Positions 15,358 to 26,342 of a stretch of 64,000 nt of DNA are shown piece after piece. The notes under the pieces are model-generated. The model made no database searches, was not told the origin of the DNA, and saw only the letters and a list, made by a program, of their open reading frames with translations. The position numbers and the translations under genes are program-made. The DNA lies in the NCBI GenBank assembly GCA_025998755.1, contig AP024674.1:2930162-2994161 (forward strand), in the 5' to 3' direction. The stretch's first letter is position 1, and each line of letters begins with the position of its first letter. Source of the DNA: Armatimonadota bacterium. Its GTDB lineage: Bacteria > Armatimonadota > UBA5829 > DSUL01.

Positions 15358-16092
15358 TTATTTCGTCTTGATCTCCTCCAGCGCCGGGAAATGACCGTAG
15401 ACCTGCCTGGCACCCTCCTGCGGCGCGGCCCAGCGGACCGCATTCGCAATGACCTTCATAATGGTCTCGTCGTAGTAGGTGGGATACGTCTCGTGTCCCG
15501 GCTGGAAGTAGAAGATTCGGCCCTTCTGGCGCGTCCAGCAGCATCCGCTGCGGAATACTTCGCCTCCCTCAAACCAGGTGATGAACACCAGCTCGTCCGG
15601 CGCAGGGATGTCGAAGCGCTCGCCGTACATCTCCTCCCGTTCCAGCTCGAAGTAATGGTCCAGCCCGTTCGCGATGGGGTGTCCGGGCTCCACCACCCAC
15701 ATCCGGGCTTTCTCGTCCGCCTCGCGCCATTTCAAGTCGCACGAGGTTCCCATCAGCCGCTTGAACGGCTTGGAGAAGTGCGCCGAGTGCAGCGCGATGA
15801 ATCCCATCCCCTCCCATACTCGCTGGACCACTTTCTCCACAATGGCGTCATCCACCTCGCGGTGCGCCGTGTGGCCCCACCAGGTCATGACATCCGTCTC
15901 CGCCAGCACCTGGTCGGTCAGACCGTGCTCCGGCTCATCCAGCGTGGCCGTCCTGGCGACGATCCCCGGCTGTTCGTTCAGCGCCTTGGCTATGACTGTG
16001 TGCATCCCGTCGGGATAGACGCGGGAAGCCTGGTGCGAGGGGTTCTTCTCGTGACGGAATTCGCCCCACACTGTGACCCTGATGTCGCTCAT
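15358..16092 (-). CDS. ThuA-like (trehalose-utilisation family) protein
   Basis: 244 residues with the class I glutamine-amidotransferase-like fold of ThuA. It opens [13 protein letters not shown] and has [45 protein letters not shown] and [13 protein letters not shown]. ThuA-type proteins are linked to sugar catabolism (trehalose or sucrose derivatives), but the reaction is uncertain. I start at ATG 16092 (AAAGGA upstream), since the longer frame adds 30 basic residues with no similarity. It is probably a single-gene unit. Confidence 0.8.
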   Translation of the reverse strand: MSDIRVTVWGEFRHEKNPSHQASRVYPDGMHTVIAKALNEQPGIVARTATLDEPEHGLTDQVLAETDVMTWWGHTAHREVDDAIVEKVVQRVWEGMGFIALHSAHFSKPFKRLMGTSCDLKWREADEKARMWVVEPGHPIANGLDHYFELEREEMYGERFDIPAPDELVFITWFEGGEVFRSGCCWTRQKGRIFYFQPGHETYPTYYDETIMKVIANAVRWAAPQEGARQVYGHFPALEEIKTK

Positions 16093-16282
16093 TGGGTTTG
16101 TCCTTTCGTCTTTTGGTGAACTCTCAACGGGGAGTTCGCGCGAACGCGGACGTTTCCTGCGAAAACCGCGGGGCGTTCGCAAGTCTGGGGCAGAGCGATG
16201 GCCGCTCTGTGCCTGCGCAGGCGCTTCCTCTGCCTCCGTGCTTCCGGACCGGCGCGGGAGAACACATATGTGAGCCCCTGCT

Positions 16283-18112
16283 TTAGGGCTCCACGCGGCC
16301 GCCCAGCACTCCGGCCAGGAAGTGTTCTGCTTCCCGGTAAAAGATCAGGCGGTTCTCCGGCCGCGCGAAGCCGTGGCCCTCGTCCTCGAAAAGCAGATAC
16401 TTCACATCGATGCCGCGTGCCCGCATCGCCTCCACGATCTGATCCGCCTCGGCCTTAGGGACGCGTGGGTCGTTCGCCCCCTGCGCGATCATCAGGGGGT
16501 TCTTGATGTTGTGAATGTGGAACAGGGGGGATCGGGACTTCAGGAACTCTTCGTCCGTATCTGCGTTGCCCACCCGAAGATCCAGTTGGGCGCGGAAGGG
16601 CTCCCAGTAGGGCGGGATGCTTCGGTACCACGAGACCAGATTGCTGATACCCACCCCGGCCACTCCCACAGCGAACACGTCGGGCGTGAAGGTCATTCCC
16701 ACCATGGTGGCATATCCGCCATAGGACCATCCGAAGATCCCCACCCGCGCGGGATCGGCGATGCCTTCGTCTATGGCCCACTGCACGGCGTCTATCAGGT
16801 CGTCGTGCATCTTGCCGCCCCATTCCCGGTTGGCGGCGTTGACGAATGCCTTGCCGAATCCCGTTGAGCCGCGGTAGTTCACCTGCAGGCAGGCATATCC
16901 CCGGTTGGCCAGCCACTGTGCTTCCGGGTCCAGACTCCAGTAGTCCCGCGCCCAGGGTCCCCCGTGGACATTCAGCACCAATGGCAACCCCTTCGGCTCC
17001 ACCCCTTCCGGCAGGGTCAGATAGCAGACCATGGTCAGGCCGTCCCGGGTGGTGATCTCCACGGGCTTCATCGGGGCAAGGTGGGCTTCTTCCAGAGCGC
17101 GGTTCTGGCTGAACAGATACCGGCCTTCGCCGGAGGTCCGGTCGAACAGGTAATACTTCACCGGGTCAATGTCGGAGCTGAAAGCGACGATCCAGAGCCT
17201 GTCTTCCAGGTCGCGCGAGACAACGTCGGCTTCGCCGTGGCCGAGCGATGCTGCTCTGGTGAAGTCCCGCTCAAAGTCGGGGTCCAGGAACTGCCACTCG
17301 CGCCTCGCCCGTGTGAACGGCACCGCCTGCACGTGATGCTTCGTGGGGTGCACCACAGCGCCACCCTCGTAGTCCACATCAGGCCGCGAGGCGAGCACCT
17401 TCTGCTCTCCGGTCTTAAGGTCCATGGTCAGGAGGCGGCTGGTGTTGGAGTCCAGGCTGCTGACGATGTAGAGCCCGCGCTCATCGGGCGTAACTCCCAG
17501 GGCGCCGATGGACTCACCGAATGGAGCGGATAGCAGTGTGCGCCACTCTGCACCTTCCAGGACGCGGATCTCCGTGCCCCCGTCTTGCCTCTGAGCCGAT
17601 CCGCCGATCACGTTCAGATGCCAGTCCACGTCCCAGCCAACAATGTCCCCGGGGTTCTCCACCACCAACTCGCATTCCCCTGTATCCAGGCGCACCCGGT
17701 AGACGTCGTGAAGATGGGGATCCTCACGGTTCAGGGCCACCAGCATTTCATCCGGCCGCTCCGGCTCCACGGCCAGCGGATGCGCCTGCACGTTCTCGAA
17801 TGGAGTCAGATCGCGGACTTCTTCCGTCTGCAGATTCACCGCATAGACGTGCCAGTTCTCGTCACCGTCCCTGTCCTGCAGATACAGAAGGTGCTTTCCG
17901 TCGTACGCCCAGAAAAAGACCCGGATGCCGCGGTGCGTATCGTGCGTCAAAGGGCGGTCGTCTCCGCCCTCTAAGGAGCGCACCCATACGTTCAACACAC
18001 CGTCCAGCGGAGCGATGTAGCCGATACGTGTTCCATCCGGTGACAGCCGGACGTTCATCCGGTCCGGATTCCCGAACAGTACCTCACGAGGGATGATGGG
18101 GGGAAGAGGCAT
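16283..18112 (-). CDS. S9 family (prolyl oligopeptidase / acylaminoacyl) peptidase
   Basis: 609 residues. Residues 1-350 form a beta-propeller with repeated SPDG/W-type blades ([14 protein letters not shown]). The C-terminal alpha/beta-hydrolase domain has the nucleophile Ser in [10 protein letters not shown] (about residue 460), Asp in [13 protein letters not shown] and His in [12 protein letters not shown]. The oxyanion region [10 protein letters not shown] is also present. It cleaves short peptides or acylated amino-terminal residues. No signal peptide is seen, so it is probably cytoplasmic. The RBS GGAGAAGGAA precedes ATG 18112. Confidence 0.9.
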   Translation of the reverse strand: MPLPPIIPREVLFGNPDRMNVRLSPDGTRIGYIAPLDGVLNVWVRSLEGGDDRPLTHDTHRGIRVFFWAYDGKHLLYLQDRDGDENWHVYAVNLQTEEVRDLTPFENVQAHPLAVEPERPDEMLVALNREDPHLHDVYRVRLDTGECELVVENPGDIVGWDVDWHLNVIGGSAQRQDGGTEIRVLEGAEWRTLLSAPFGESIGALGVTPDERGLYIVSSLDSNTSRLLTMDLKTGEQKVLASRPDVDYEGGAVVHPTKHHVQAVPFTRARREWQFLDPDFERDFTRAASLGHGEADVVSRDLEDRLWIVAFSSDIDPVKYYLFDRTSGEGRYLFSQNRALEEAHLAPMKPVEITTRDGLTMVCYLTLPEGVEPKGLPLVLNVHGGPWARDYWSLDPEAQWLANRGYACLQVNYRGSTGFGKAFVNAANREWGGKMHDDLIDAVQWAIDEGIADPARVGIFGWSYGGYATMVGMTFTPDVFAVGVAGVGISNLVSWYRSIPPYWEPFRAQLDLRVGNADTDEEFLKSRSPLFHIHNIKNPLMIAQGANDPRVPKAEADQIVEAMRARGIDVKYLLFEDEGHGFARPENRLIFYREAEHFLAGVLGGRVEP

Positions 18113-18176
18113 TTTCCTTCTCCAGTTACGTTCCTACACGTTATCCTTCGGGTCAGCAGCCGCCGATCGTTCCGTG

Positions 18177-18602
18177 TTACTCTGTGGCCGGATGTCTCTG
18201 AATCTTTACGGGTTCCGGGAGTCCTGCTATTTCCGGGTGGCCCGTCACCAGTATGGCGTTGCGCTCCTGTGCCACGGCTACCGCGAACGCATCCGTGTAA
18301 GATAGTCTGTTGCGGGACTTTATCCGCGCCGCGGCGACTACCTGAGGCTCTGTCACTCCGATGATCTCGACCGGAATGGCGCGCAGGCGATCCAGTGTTG
18401 CCTCGGCCTGTTCCCAGCCTGTCCTCCGTGCCAGGCTGTACAGGACTTCTCCCGCATTGATCAGGCTCATGCAGCAGCGCGCACGGGACTCCTCGGCATC
18501 TACCAGGATGGATTCCACCGCCGAGGCCGCAGGTTCATCTTTCAGGTAGGCCAGCACAGCCCAGGAGTCAAGAAGATATACGGGCGTCTCGCTCGCGCTC
18601 AA
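18177..18602 (-). CDS. PIN-domain toxin (VapC-like ribonuclease)
   Basis: 141 residues with a PIN fold: first acidic residue in YLLDSWAVLAYL (Asp12), Glu in INAGEVLY, Asp in YTDAFAVAVA, and a final LVTGHPE. PIN toxins cut RNA, often tRNA, with Mg2+. The start is TTG at 18600-18602 with GGAGGAG just upstream. It overlaps the antitoxin reading frame by 35 bp, which is typical of coupled toxin-antitoxin pairs. Confidence 0.85.
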   Translation of the reverse strand: MSASETPVYLLDSWAVLAYLKDEPAASAVESILVDAEESRARCCMSLINAGEVLYSLARRTGWEQAEATLDRLRAIPVEIIGVTEPQVVAAARIKSRNRLSYTDAFAVAVAQERNAILVTGHPEIAGLPEPVKIQRHPATE

Positions 18603-18810
18603 TGCGGCGCTCCTCCTTCAGGTCCTCAAGCAGCGGCAGATCCCGGAATGCTCCCCGGAGGCTGCGCGCGATGCTGCCTTCCAGCGGATCAATGACCAGT
18701 CTGCTTCCTTCGCGGCGGATGGCGAGCCGCTGCCCGGGCCGGATTCCCAGTTCGCGCCGCAGCTTCGCCGGGATGACCAGTTGTCCCTTGGCTGTCGTCT
18801 TCACGATCAT
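18568..18810 (-). CDS. AbrB/SpoVT-family antitoxin (VapB-like)
   Basis: 80 residues. The first 45 are a swapped-hairpin AbrB domain (VKTTAKGQLVIPAKLRRELGI, then GSRLVIDPLEGS). The charged C-terminus (LKEERRIERERDARISS) should wrap the toxin. It would bind the PIN toxin and repress its own promoter. The likely operator is the pair of inverted repeats just upstream (18814-18836). Confidence 0.87.
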   Translation of the reverse strand: MIVKTTAKGQLVIPAKLRRELGIRPGQRLAIRREGSRLVIDPLEGSIARSLRGAFRDLPLLEDLKEERRIERERDARISS

Positions 18811-18813
18811 CGT

Positions 18814-18836
18814 CTTACGCCTGTAAGAGGTATACC
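18814..18836 (-). promoter_or_regulatory. Putative operator of the toxin-antitoxin operon
   Basis: Two adjacent palindromes lie 4 bp upstream of the antitoxin start: CTTAC-gcct-GTAAG (18814-18827) and GGTATACC (18829-18836). The second could overlap a -10 element. AbrB-type antitoxins usually bind such sites. Confidence 0.5.
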
Positions 18837-18873
18837 ACCTCCCGCCAAAAGGTAGGCATCACTTCGCGATGTC

Positions 18874-19287
18874 CTACTCTCCGATGATCTTGACCACCAC
18901 TCGCTTGCGCCGTTGCCCGTCGAACTCCGCGTAGAAGATGGTCTGCCACGGGCCAAGGTCCAGCTTGCCTTCGGTCACAGGGATGATGACCTGATGATGC
19001 GTCAGCAGGTTCTTAAGATGAGCATCGCCGTTCGTCTCGCCGGTCCGATGGTGCCTGTAGTCTGCGCGGAACGGCGCAAGCTCCTCCAGGAAGTCCATGG
19101 CATCCTGCAGAATGCCGGATTCATTGTCGTTCACCCAGACTCCGGCGGTGATGTGCATCGCCGAGACCAGCATGAATCCCTCGCGGATGCCGGACTCCTT
19201 CAGAATCCGCTCGCACTCGGCCGTAATGTTCACGAACTCCTTCTGCCTGCGGGTGTTGAACCAGAGATACTCCGTGTGCGACTTCAA
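18874..19287 (-). CDS. YjbQ family protein (UPF0047)
   Basis: 137 residues with the family signature: [36 protein letters not shown] and [18 protein letters not shown]. The conserved His/Glu residues form a cavity; some members have weak thiamine-phosphate synthase activity, but the true role is unknown. Full length for the family. RBS AAGGAGCC lies upstream of ATG 19287. Convergent or adjacent genes do not suggest a pathway. Confidence 0.9.
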   Translation of the reverse strand: MKSHTEYLWFNTRRQKEFVNITAECERILKESGIREGFMLVSAMHITAGVWVNDNESGILQDAMDFLEELAPFRADYRHHRTGETNGDAHLKNLLTHHQVIIPVTEGKLDLGPWQTIFYAEFDGQRRKRVVVKIIGE

Positions 19288-19467
19288 TGCGCTTGGCTCC
19301 TTTCTGCCTCAGTATTACTGCCAACAGGGCTTTGTACCCCCGGCGCGGCTTGCCCTGCACCTCTGCCTATTCCGCAGCTATCCGGGCGCAAGGTTCAGGC
19401 GCAGTGGCCTGCCCGCCCGGGCAGACAAAGAGCGATGCGGGGTAAACTGCCTGCGGGAGGTCCGGGG

Positions 19468-21069
<1,602 letters not shown>

Positions 21070-21114
21070 GAATCCCCGGAGGCTGCTCCACCGGGCGGCC
21101 CAGGAGGTATGAAG

Positions 21115-22281
21115 ATGAATACAGAGCGCCGTAGTCTTGTCGTCTTCGTTTTGATAGCGCTTGTGCTGGTGGTGGGCGCGGTATGGGTGGGCCAGTGGCT
21201 GGCGGCCGGTGGTCCGACGAAGGCTGTCGCGAAGCCGGGGCAGATCGCGTTCATCAGCGACCGGGACGGCACTGCGGATGTGTGGCTGATGAACGAGGAC
21301 GGTTCGGACCCGGTCCGGCTGGCGGTTTTCCCAGGCGAGGAGCGCGAAACCGCCTTTTCGCCTGACGGCGACTGGATCTACTTTACCGGTCAGATTGAAA
21401 GCCAGGAATACCAGCTCGGCAAGGTTCGCCCGAACGGTCGGGCGAAGGGCAGGCTGCTGGCAACCAGCGGCGCGCAGACAAACATATCGGTCTGTTTCGG
21501 CACGCGCCGAGTCTACTACATCAGCAACTCACAAGTTTTCAGCTGCAGTACAACGGGAACCGACCCGGTGCGGATGCTTCCATCGCGAGGTGACGAATCG
21601 CTTGATCCCGCTCAGCTGCGGGATATGCAGGGAGACCCGCCGCCCACCCGCCGGTATTCCTATGCCGTCGTCTCGCCGCGCAACGACTGGATCGCCGCCG
21701 TGTCGCAGGGCTACGATTTCCAGCGCGCCTATCTCTCCCTGGGCCAGGACAGAGTCACGGCCACACTTCTGGACGGCCGCGGCGAGAAAGTTGTGGCCGA
21801 CGAGTGCTCGTTCGGCTGGTCGGCGGATGGCCGACGGCTCGCGCTGGCCACCGGCGGACCTCCCGGTTACGCCATGCTCGCCGTCTACGAACCCGACCCC
21901 GCGCGTTTGCCAGAAGGCGTGCCGAATATCGCGCCGGCGCGGGTGCTGCTGGAAAGCAGAGACAATCGCTTTGCGATTCGCAACCCGGCCTGGTCCCCGG
22001 ACGGGGAGACCATCGTCTTCGAACGGGTGGAGGAGGTGCCCGACGGAGCGCGCCTCCCTGCCGGGCTCTGGGCCGTGCCCGCGAGGGGCGGACAGCCGCG
22101 GCAGCTGATCAAGGGTATGGTCACCAACCCTCTGTTCAGCCCGGACGGCCGGTTCCTGCTCTATCAGTCGGGCGGCGACCTCATGCGCTATGACTGGAAG
22201 AGTGGGGATGTGCTCAACCTTACCAAAGGTAAGGGTCTGAACCGCTATGCCAGCTGGTCCCCGGTTCTGAAAGCCAAGTAA
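21115..22281 (+). CDS. Membrane-anchored beta-propeller protein (TolB/PD40-like repeats)
   Basis: 388 residues. An N-terminal membrane anchor at about residues 6-28 is followed by repeated PD40-type blades (IAFISDRDGTADVWLMNEDG, AFSPDGDWIYF, AWSPDGETIVF, LFSPDGRFLLYQSG). The propeller faces the periplasm or outside and probably binds proteins or peptidoglycan-associated partners. The start is ATG 21115 because AGGAGG sits 7 nt upstream; ATG 21109 is too close to it. The next gene follows after 53 bp, so they may be co-transcribed. Not a complete TolB. Confidence 0.75.
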   Translation: MNTERRSLVVFVLIALVLVVGAVWVGQWLAAGGPTKAVAKPGQIAFISDRDGTADVWLMNEDGSDPVRLAVFPGEERETAFSPDGDWIYFTGQIESQEYQLGKVRPNGRAKGRLLATSGAQTNISVCFGTRRVYYISNSQVFSCSTTGTDPVRMLPSRGDESLDPAQLRDMQGDPPPTRRYSYAVVSPRNDWIAAVSQGYDFQRAYLSLGQDRVTATLLDGRGEKVVADECSFGWSADGRRLALATGGPPGYAMLAVYEPDPARLPEGVPNIAPARVLLESRDNRFAIRNPAWSPDGETIVFERVEEVPDGARLPAGLWAVPARGGQPRQLIKGMVTNPLFSPDGRFLLYQSGGDLMRYDWKSGDVLNLTKGKGLNRYASWSPVLKAK

Positions 22282-22334
22282 GGAGCGGGCGGAGATTCGC
22301 GCGCCCGGCGCCGGCGCGCAGGGCCGAAAGGGAT

Positions 22335-22991
22335 ATGAACGTGAAAAGGACACTTCTTTTAATGGCAGGCGCTTTGGCTCTGGCCTGCGGGCCGGCAGGC
22401 GCGGACCGCGTGCTTCTGGCTCCGGCGGGGCAGGTGCTTTCCGCCGGAGCCCTCCGATGGGAAAGCGCCGTCCGCGGGAGCGACTCCGGCGACAACATAC
22501 AGTGGCTTCAGGCAGGCCTGCCCGGCCTGGAGCTGGAGGTCGTCCGCGATGACCGCCCCGGACGAGGGGCGGACTGGACGGCCGGAGCCCAGATTGCCAT
22601 CTTCCCGGGCACTGCCAGCCTGCCCGCCCTCAGTGCCGGAGTCCGTGACATTGCGGACCAGACCCGGTTCGGTCGGGCGTATTACATCGTGGCCGGAGCT
22701 CCCATGCCTGTTGCCGTGCCTCCGTTCTCTTCCCTGCGGCTGAACGCCGGACTGGGCGCGGACGGCATCAAGGGAGCTTTCGGCAGTGTCGAGATGGACG
22801 GCCCGTCACGGCTGCGGCTTCTGGCGGAATTCGACAGCCGCCGTCTGAACTTCGGTCTGGAGCTTCCGGTCACGTCCTTCCTGAAGCTCCGTGCTTCTGT
22901 TCTGGGTGGCGATGCGTTTTTCGGCGTGAATCTGATTTTCGGTGGAGCTTCCAGGTCGGCGCCGGACGTCGGGTTAGATTTCGAGTTCTGA
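22335..22991 (+). CDS. Secreted / possible outer-membrane beta-rich protein
   Basis: 218 residues with a signal peptide (residues 1-23, RTLLLMAGALALACGPAGA). The rest is alternating beta-strand sequence (LRLLAEFDSRRLNFGLELPV, FLKLRASVLGG) and ends in ...GLDFEF. A C-terminal Phe is typical of outer-membrane beta-barrels. I do not recognise a named family; it recalls YjbH-like or small porin-like proteins. It follows the propeller protein and ends at a terminator. Confidence 0.55.
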   Translation: MNVKRTLLLMAGALALACGPAGADRVLLAPAGQVLSAGALRWESAVRGSDSGDNIQWLQAGLPGLELEVVRDDRPGRGADWTAGAQIAIFPGTASLPALSAGVRDIADQTRFGRAYYIVAGAPMPVAVPPFSSLRLNAGLGADGIKGAFGSVEMDGPSRLRLLAEFDSRRLNFGLELPVTSFLKLRASVLGGDAFFGVNLIFGGASRSAPDVGLDFEF

Positions 22992-23021
22992 GTCCTGATC
23001 ATTGTTTCCGCTCAAACGAAT

Positions 23022-23048
23022 GCCCCGGGCGGCTTGGCCGCCCGGGGC
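23022..23048. terminator. Terminator between convergent genes
   Basis: GCCCCGGGCGG, a 5-nt loop and CCGCCCGGGGC, then TCGCTCTTT on the plus strand. Confidence 0.75.
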
Positions 23049-23094
23049 TCGCTCTTTGCAGCATCCGCCGCTGCAGTTGCCGCCTGTCGACTCC

Positions 23095-24219
23095 CTACTG
23101 CCCGCCGCCGGGAGCAGCCGGAGCGGTTGTCCCACCGGATCCGCCGGTGATGGCCTTCTCCGTGATGGTCTGCTGCTTCTGCAGGTTCTCCTGCACGCGG
23201 GCGAAGACTTCCTTGTAGTTCGGCAGTAGCACCTCGATCTTCGCGTCAGGCCGCAGGTTGGTGAACATCTTCACCAGCTTCTGGTCTTGAGAGGCCTTCT
23301 GCTGCAGGATCCTGTCCCGGATCACTCCCTTTACGTGCTCGAAGGGTTGCATGCGCGCCGGTTTCTTGTCCTCAACCCGGACGATCAGCCACTGCTCCGA
23401 CACCTGCCCGTTCGGCAGAGGAACGCGCACACGGAATGGCTCCGAGGTCTGGCCCTTGCTCATGCTGAACACCTTCTGGAAGAACTCCGGCGGTGTCCCT
23501 TGCGGGGCCGGGCGCACGGGATCGGGCTTGTTCACCCACCCGGGAATCTCTCCTCGGTTCTTGTTGGTGTTCTGATCTTCGGAATACTTCTCAGCCGCCA
23601 CGCCGAAAGACATCCCCTGGTCCAGTTGTTTCTTGGCTTCCCTGATCTTGTCGGGGCTGGCGCACTGGATGATGAACACCTTTGCCGACTCCGGCAGATA
23701 GAACGCGGAGCGGTACTTCTGGTCGGCCGGCAGCGCCTTGGTGGCGTTGTCGTACGCCTTGCGGACCTCTTCGTCGGTCACCTTGACATACTTCGCAAGC
23801 ACGTTCATCTGCGCCAGCTCGGGCTTCAGCCGCTCATCCAGCTCCTTGTGGGACATGCCGCTGCGGTTCAGCAGCGTTGCAAGGTCCTGACCACGATCGT
23901 TTAGAGCGCCGTTCAGTTCCTTTTTGCGCTCGTCAATCTGCGCCTGGTCCGGCATTACGCCTTCCTTCTCTGCAAGCTGCAGGAAAAGCGCCTCCCGGAT
24001 CATCTGGTCCAGCACAATGGTAGCAGCCTGGGTCTCAATGGGCGGCGGGAAGCCAACATTGGGCGCAACGGGCTGGCGCTGCAGCCTCTTGTAGAACGCA
24101 TCCTGCGTGATCTTCTCACCGTTCACCGTGGCCACGGCACGCTTGCCGCAGCCGTACGAGGCTGCAAGGCTGATTCCCAGCAAAGTAGCGGCGGCGAATC
24201 TCCAGAGAGATGCTCGCAT
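23095..24219 (-). CDS. SurA/PrsA-like peptidyl-prolyl isomerase lipoprotein
   Basis: 374 residues. A lipoprotein-type signal ends at SYGCGK (Cys about residue 23). A SurA_N-like helical chaperone region follows (VNGEKITQDAFYKRLQ, MIREALFLQLAEKEGV). A parvulin-type domain lies at about residues 185-310 (AKVFIIQCASPDKIREAKKQ, SFGVAAEKYSEDQ, MSKGQTSEPFRV). The Gly/Pro tail is flexible. It would assist folding of exported proteins outside the cytoplasm. Start ATG 24219 follows AGAGGAG. It is the last gene of the fliA group. Confidence 0.85.
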   Translation of the reverse strand: MRASLWRFAAATLLGISLAASYGCGKRAVATVNGEKITQDAFYKRLQRQPVAPNVGFPPPIETQAATIVLDQMIREALFLQLAEKEGVMPDQAQIDERKKELNGALNDRGQDLATLLNRSGMSHKELDERLKPELAQMNVLAKYVKVTDEEVRKAYDNATKALPADQKYRSAFYLPESAKVFIIQCASPDKIREAKKQLDQGMSFGVAAEKYSEDQNTNKNRGEIPGWVNKPDPVRPAPQGTPPEFFQKVFSMSKGQTSEPFRVRVPLPNGQVSEQWLIVRVEDKKPARMQPFEHVKGVIRDRILQQKASQDQKLVKMFTNLRPDAKIEVLLPNYKEVFARVQENLQKQQTITEKAITGGSGGTTAPAAPGGGQ

Positions 24220-24271
24220 TACCTGTGACTCCTCTCTAACAAGCGGCGCTGTCCGCATTCTGAAAAGTTGG

Positions 24272-25306
24272 TCATTGAACCTCCGGTCCCTCCTGCGGCG
24301 GCTGCCCCGCGATCATCAACTCAATTTCGGCAATATCGAGTCCAGTCCTCACGGCGATGGCTTCGACCGTCAGGCCCTGCCCGCTCAACCGGAGCACTTC
24401 TTCAAAGCGCTCCCTTGCCCGCGCGCTGACAATGCGCGGACGCCTTGAGGTGCCCGGGGCAATTTGCGGCTCCCGGACAGGGATTTCCTCCGCTGCGACC
24501 GGCGGCGACCCGGCGTTTATACGCTCCCCGGACGGGAACGGTTCCTGCCCGGACACTCTTCTTCGCAGAGAGTCCAGTTCCTCCGAGAGATGGGTAATGC
24601 GCTCTTCCAGCAGTCCCGCGTGTTCCTCCGCCGATGCCGCGCCCCCGGCGGCCGCCTCTTCCGACCGGCTCCGGATATCCTCCACCTCGCGGCCGAGGGC
24701 GATCACGTCCTCCGCCTTCGCCGCCGCCAGCAACCCTTCTCGCACCATCTGTTCCATACCCGCCAGGCGTTCCTCCAGGCGCGATACGGCCCTCTCCACC
24801 GCTTCGGACGCCTGCGCCTCCGCTGCCCGCGAATGCTCCCGGACGGTCTGCTCCGCCAGTTTCCGGACCACCTGCTGGCTTTTCGCCAACGTCTCCGCCA
24901 GATGTTCAATGCGGGACGCCACCTCCAGCTGGCTGCGAGCCTGGTCCATGGCATGTTCCAGCGTGTCCAGCCTCTCGCGAAGGGGGGCAGACTCGGCGTC
25001 GAACGAGTCGTGGAGGGTCTTGTAGAACGACGCGCGCAGATCCTCGATGGCGGACTTCAGAGACGCTGCGGATTCTTCGGCCTGCCGGCTCATCTGTCTT
25101 TCCAGGCGGGCAAGGCTGTCCGCCAGTTCGCGGACACGGCGATCCAGGACTGCAAGGCGGCTCTCCTCGCCGGAGGGATTCGCCGCGATGAGCCATTCAT
25201 CCCGGAGGGTGGATATCAGAGAGACTGCGGCTCGTGCCACTCCCGCCCAGACAAGAGCGGCTGCAAGGATCAGAAGGACGGCTGCGAGGCTGAGGTCTGG
25301 CGTCAC
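24272..25306 (-). CDS. Membrane-anchored coiled-coil protein (DUF6115-like, flagellar operon)
   Basis: 344 residues: one N-terminal membrane segment (residues 5-27, LAAVLLILAAALVWAGVARA), a long coiled coil (about 50-270, rich in Glu, Arg and Ala) and a C-terminal helix-turn-helix-like segment (LSGQGLTVEAIAVRTGLDIA). Proteins of this build commonly follow fliA in flagellar operons and are called DUF6115; their role is unknown. It begins 15 bp after fliA on the same strand. Confidence 0.65.
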   Translation of the reverse strand: MTPDLSLAAVLLILAAALVWAGVARAAVSLISTLRDEWLIAANPSGEESRLAVLDRRVRELADSLARLERQMSRQAEESAASLKSAIEDLRASFYKTLHDSFDAESAPLRERLDTLEHAMDQARSQLEVASRIEHLAETLAKSQQVVRKLAEQTVREHSRAAEAQASEAVERAVSRLEERLAGMEQMVREGLLAAAKAEDVIALGREVEDIRSRSEEAAAGGAASAEEHAGLLEERITHLSEELDSLRRRVSGQEPFPSGERINAGSPPVAAEEIPVREPQIAPGTSRRPRIVSARARERFEEVLRLSGQGLTVEAIAVRTGLDIAEIELMIAGQPPQEGPEVQ

Positions 25307-25321
25307 GGCCGCCCTGCTCCG

Positions 25322-26095
25322 TCAGCTGCGGAACAGGGCTACGTCGCGCTGAAGATACCCGCGCATCCGGATGACGGCCTGAGTGTGGAGCTGATAGACA
25401 CGCGACTCGGACACCCCCAGGATTCGCCCGATCTCCTTGAACGTCAGCCCTTCATAGTAATACAGGGTGATGACCAGCTGCTCGCGCTCGGGGAGGCGTT
25501 CGATGCTGTCTCCCAGGGTGCTCTTGACCGCCTTGACCTCTACTTCGGCCACAATATTGGAGCGCTGGTCCTGCACCACATCACCCAGATGGATCTTCTC
25601 GTTGCCTTCGCTGGTCAGGACGATGTCATCCAGCGACATCAGCGCAGCGCGCCCGGCGTCCGCAAGCATGGAATGGAATGTTTCCATATCCACGCCCAGC
25701 TCCTCGGCCACCTCCTGCTCGGTTGCGGGGCGTCCCAGAATGCCCTCCAGACGCAGATACGTGCGCTCCAGCAGTTTGACGCGCTCGCGGACGGAGCGGG
25801 GAACCCAGTCCTCCTCGCGCAGCATCTCCAGAATGGCTCCGCGAATGAGCGCGATGGCGTAGGTCTCGAACTTGACTTTGCGATCGGGGTCGAACTGGTC
25901 TATGGCCTTGATCAGGCCGACAACGCCGGCCGAGATGAGGTCCTCCCGGTCCACGTTGGGAGGCAGGCTGGTGACCACTCTGCCCGCCGTGATCTTCACC
26001 AGATACGCATAGCGCGTGATCAGGGCATCCCGGGCTTTCTGATCCCCCCACTTTTTGAAGCTTGCCCAGGTCTCCTCAAGTTGCGAGGAGCTCAT
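25322..26095 (-). CDS. fliA: RNA polymerase sigma-28 factor FliA/WhiG family
   Basis: 257 residues with regions 2 (YAYLVKITAGRVVTSLPPNV, DLISAGVVGLIKAIDQFDP, KFETYAIALIRGAILEMLRE), 3 (LGRPATEQEVAEELGV) and 4 (ERLPEREQLVITLYYYEGL, FKEIGRILGVSESRVYQLH). It directs transcription of late flagellar and chemotaxis genes. I start at ATG 26095 (GGAGG upstream); the extra 21 codons of the open frame have no family similarity. It leads a unit with the coiled-coil protein and the SurA-like lipoprotein. Confidence 0.92.
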   Translation of the reverse strand: MSSSQLEETWASFKKWGDQKARDALITRYAYLVKITAGRVVTSLPPNVDREDLISAGVVGLIKAIDQFDPDRKVKFETYAIALIRGAILEMLREEDWVPRSVRERVKLLERTYLRLEGILGRPATEQEVAEELGVDMETFHSMLADAGRAALMSLDDIVLTSEGNEKIHLGDVVQDQRSNIVAEVEVKAVKSTLGDSIERLPEREQLVITLYYYEGLTFKEIGRILGVSESRVYQLHTQAVIRMRGYLQRDVALFRS

Positions 26096-26327
26096 AAACC
26101 TTGCCTCCGGCCGTCCCGTCTCAGACGACGCCCTATTGTAGCAGACCGCATGCCCCATCTGTCAACCTCATCCTGTAGCCGGTTCCTCCGCCGGAGGGCT
26201 GCCCTCCGGCAAGTAACTTGTTCCACTGCCCGGCGCGCCAGTTCACAGGATTTGTACGGGTTTTTGCGCCGCGGGGCTAAAGATTCCGCTCTTGTGTCCG
26301 AAAATAGATGCCCCGCTCCCGTCATGC

Positions 26328-26342
26328 GATAATCATTCTATG
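26328..26342 (+). promoter_or_regulatory. Leaderless-type promoter of rlmN
   Basis: GATAAT at 26328-26333 ends 6 nt before the ATG at 26340, and no ribosome-binding site is present. This geometry predicts that transcription starts at or next to the start codon. No good -35 is visible. Confidence 0.5.

Noticed and set aside
24464-26332. Plus-strand frame of 622 aa opposite fliA and the coiled-coil gene
   Set aside because: Antisense to two recognised genes on the minus strand; no recognisable domain.
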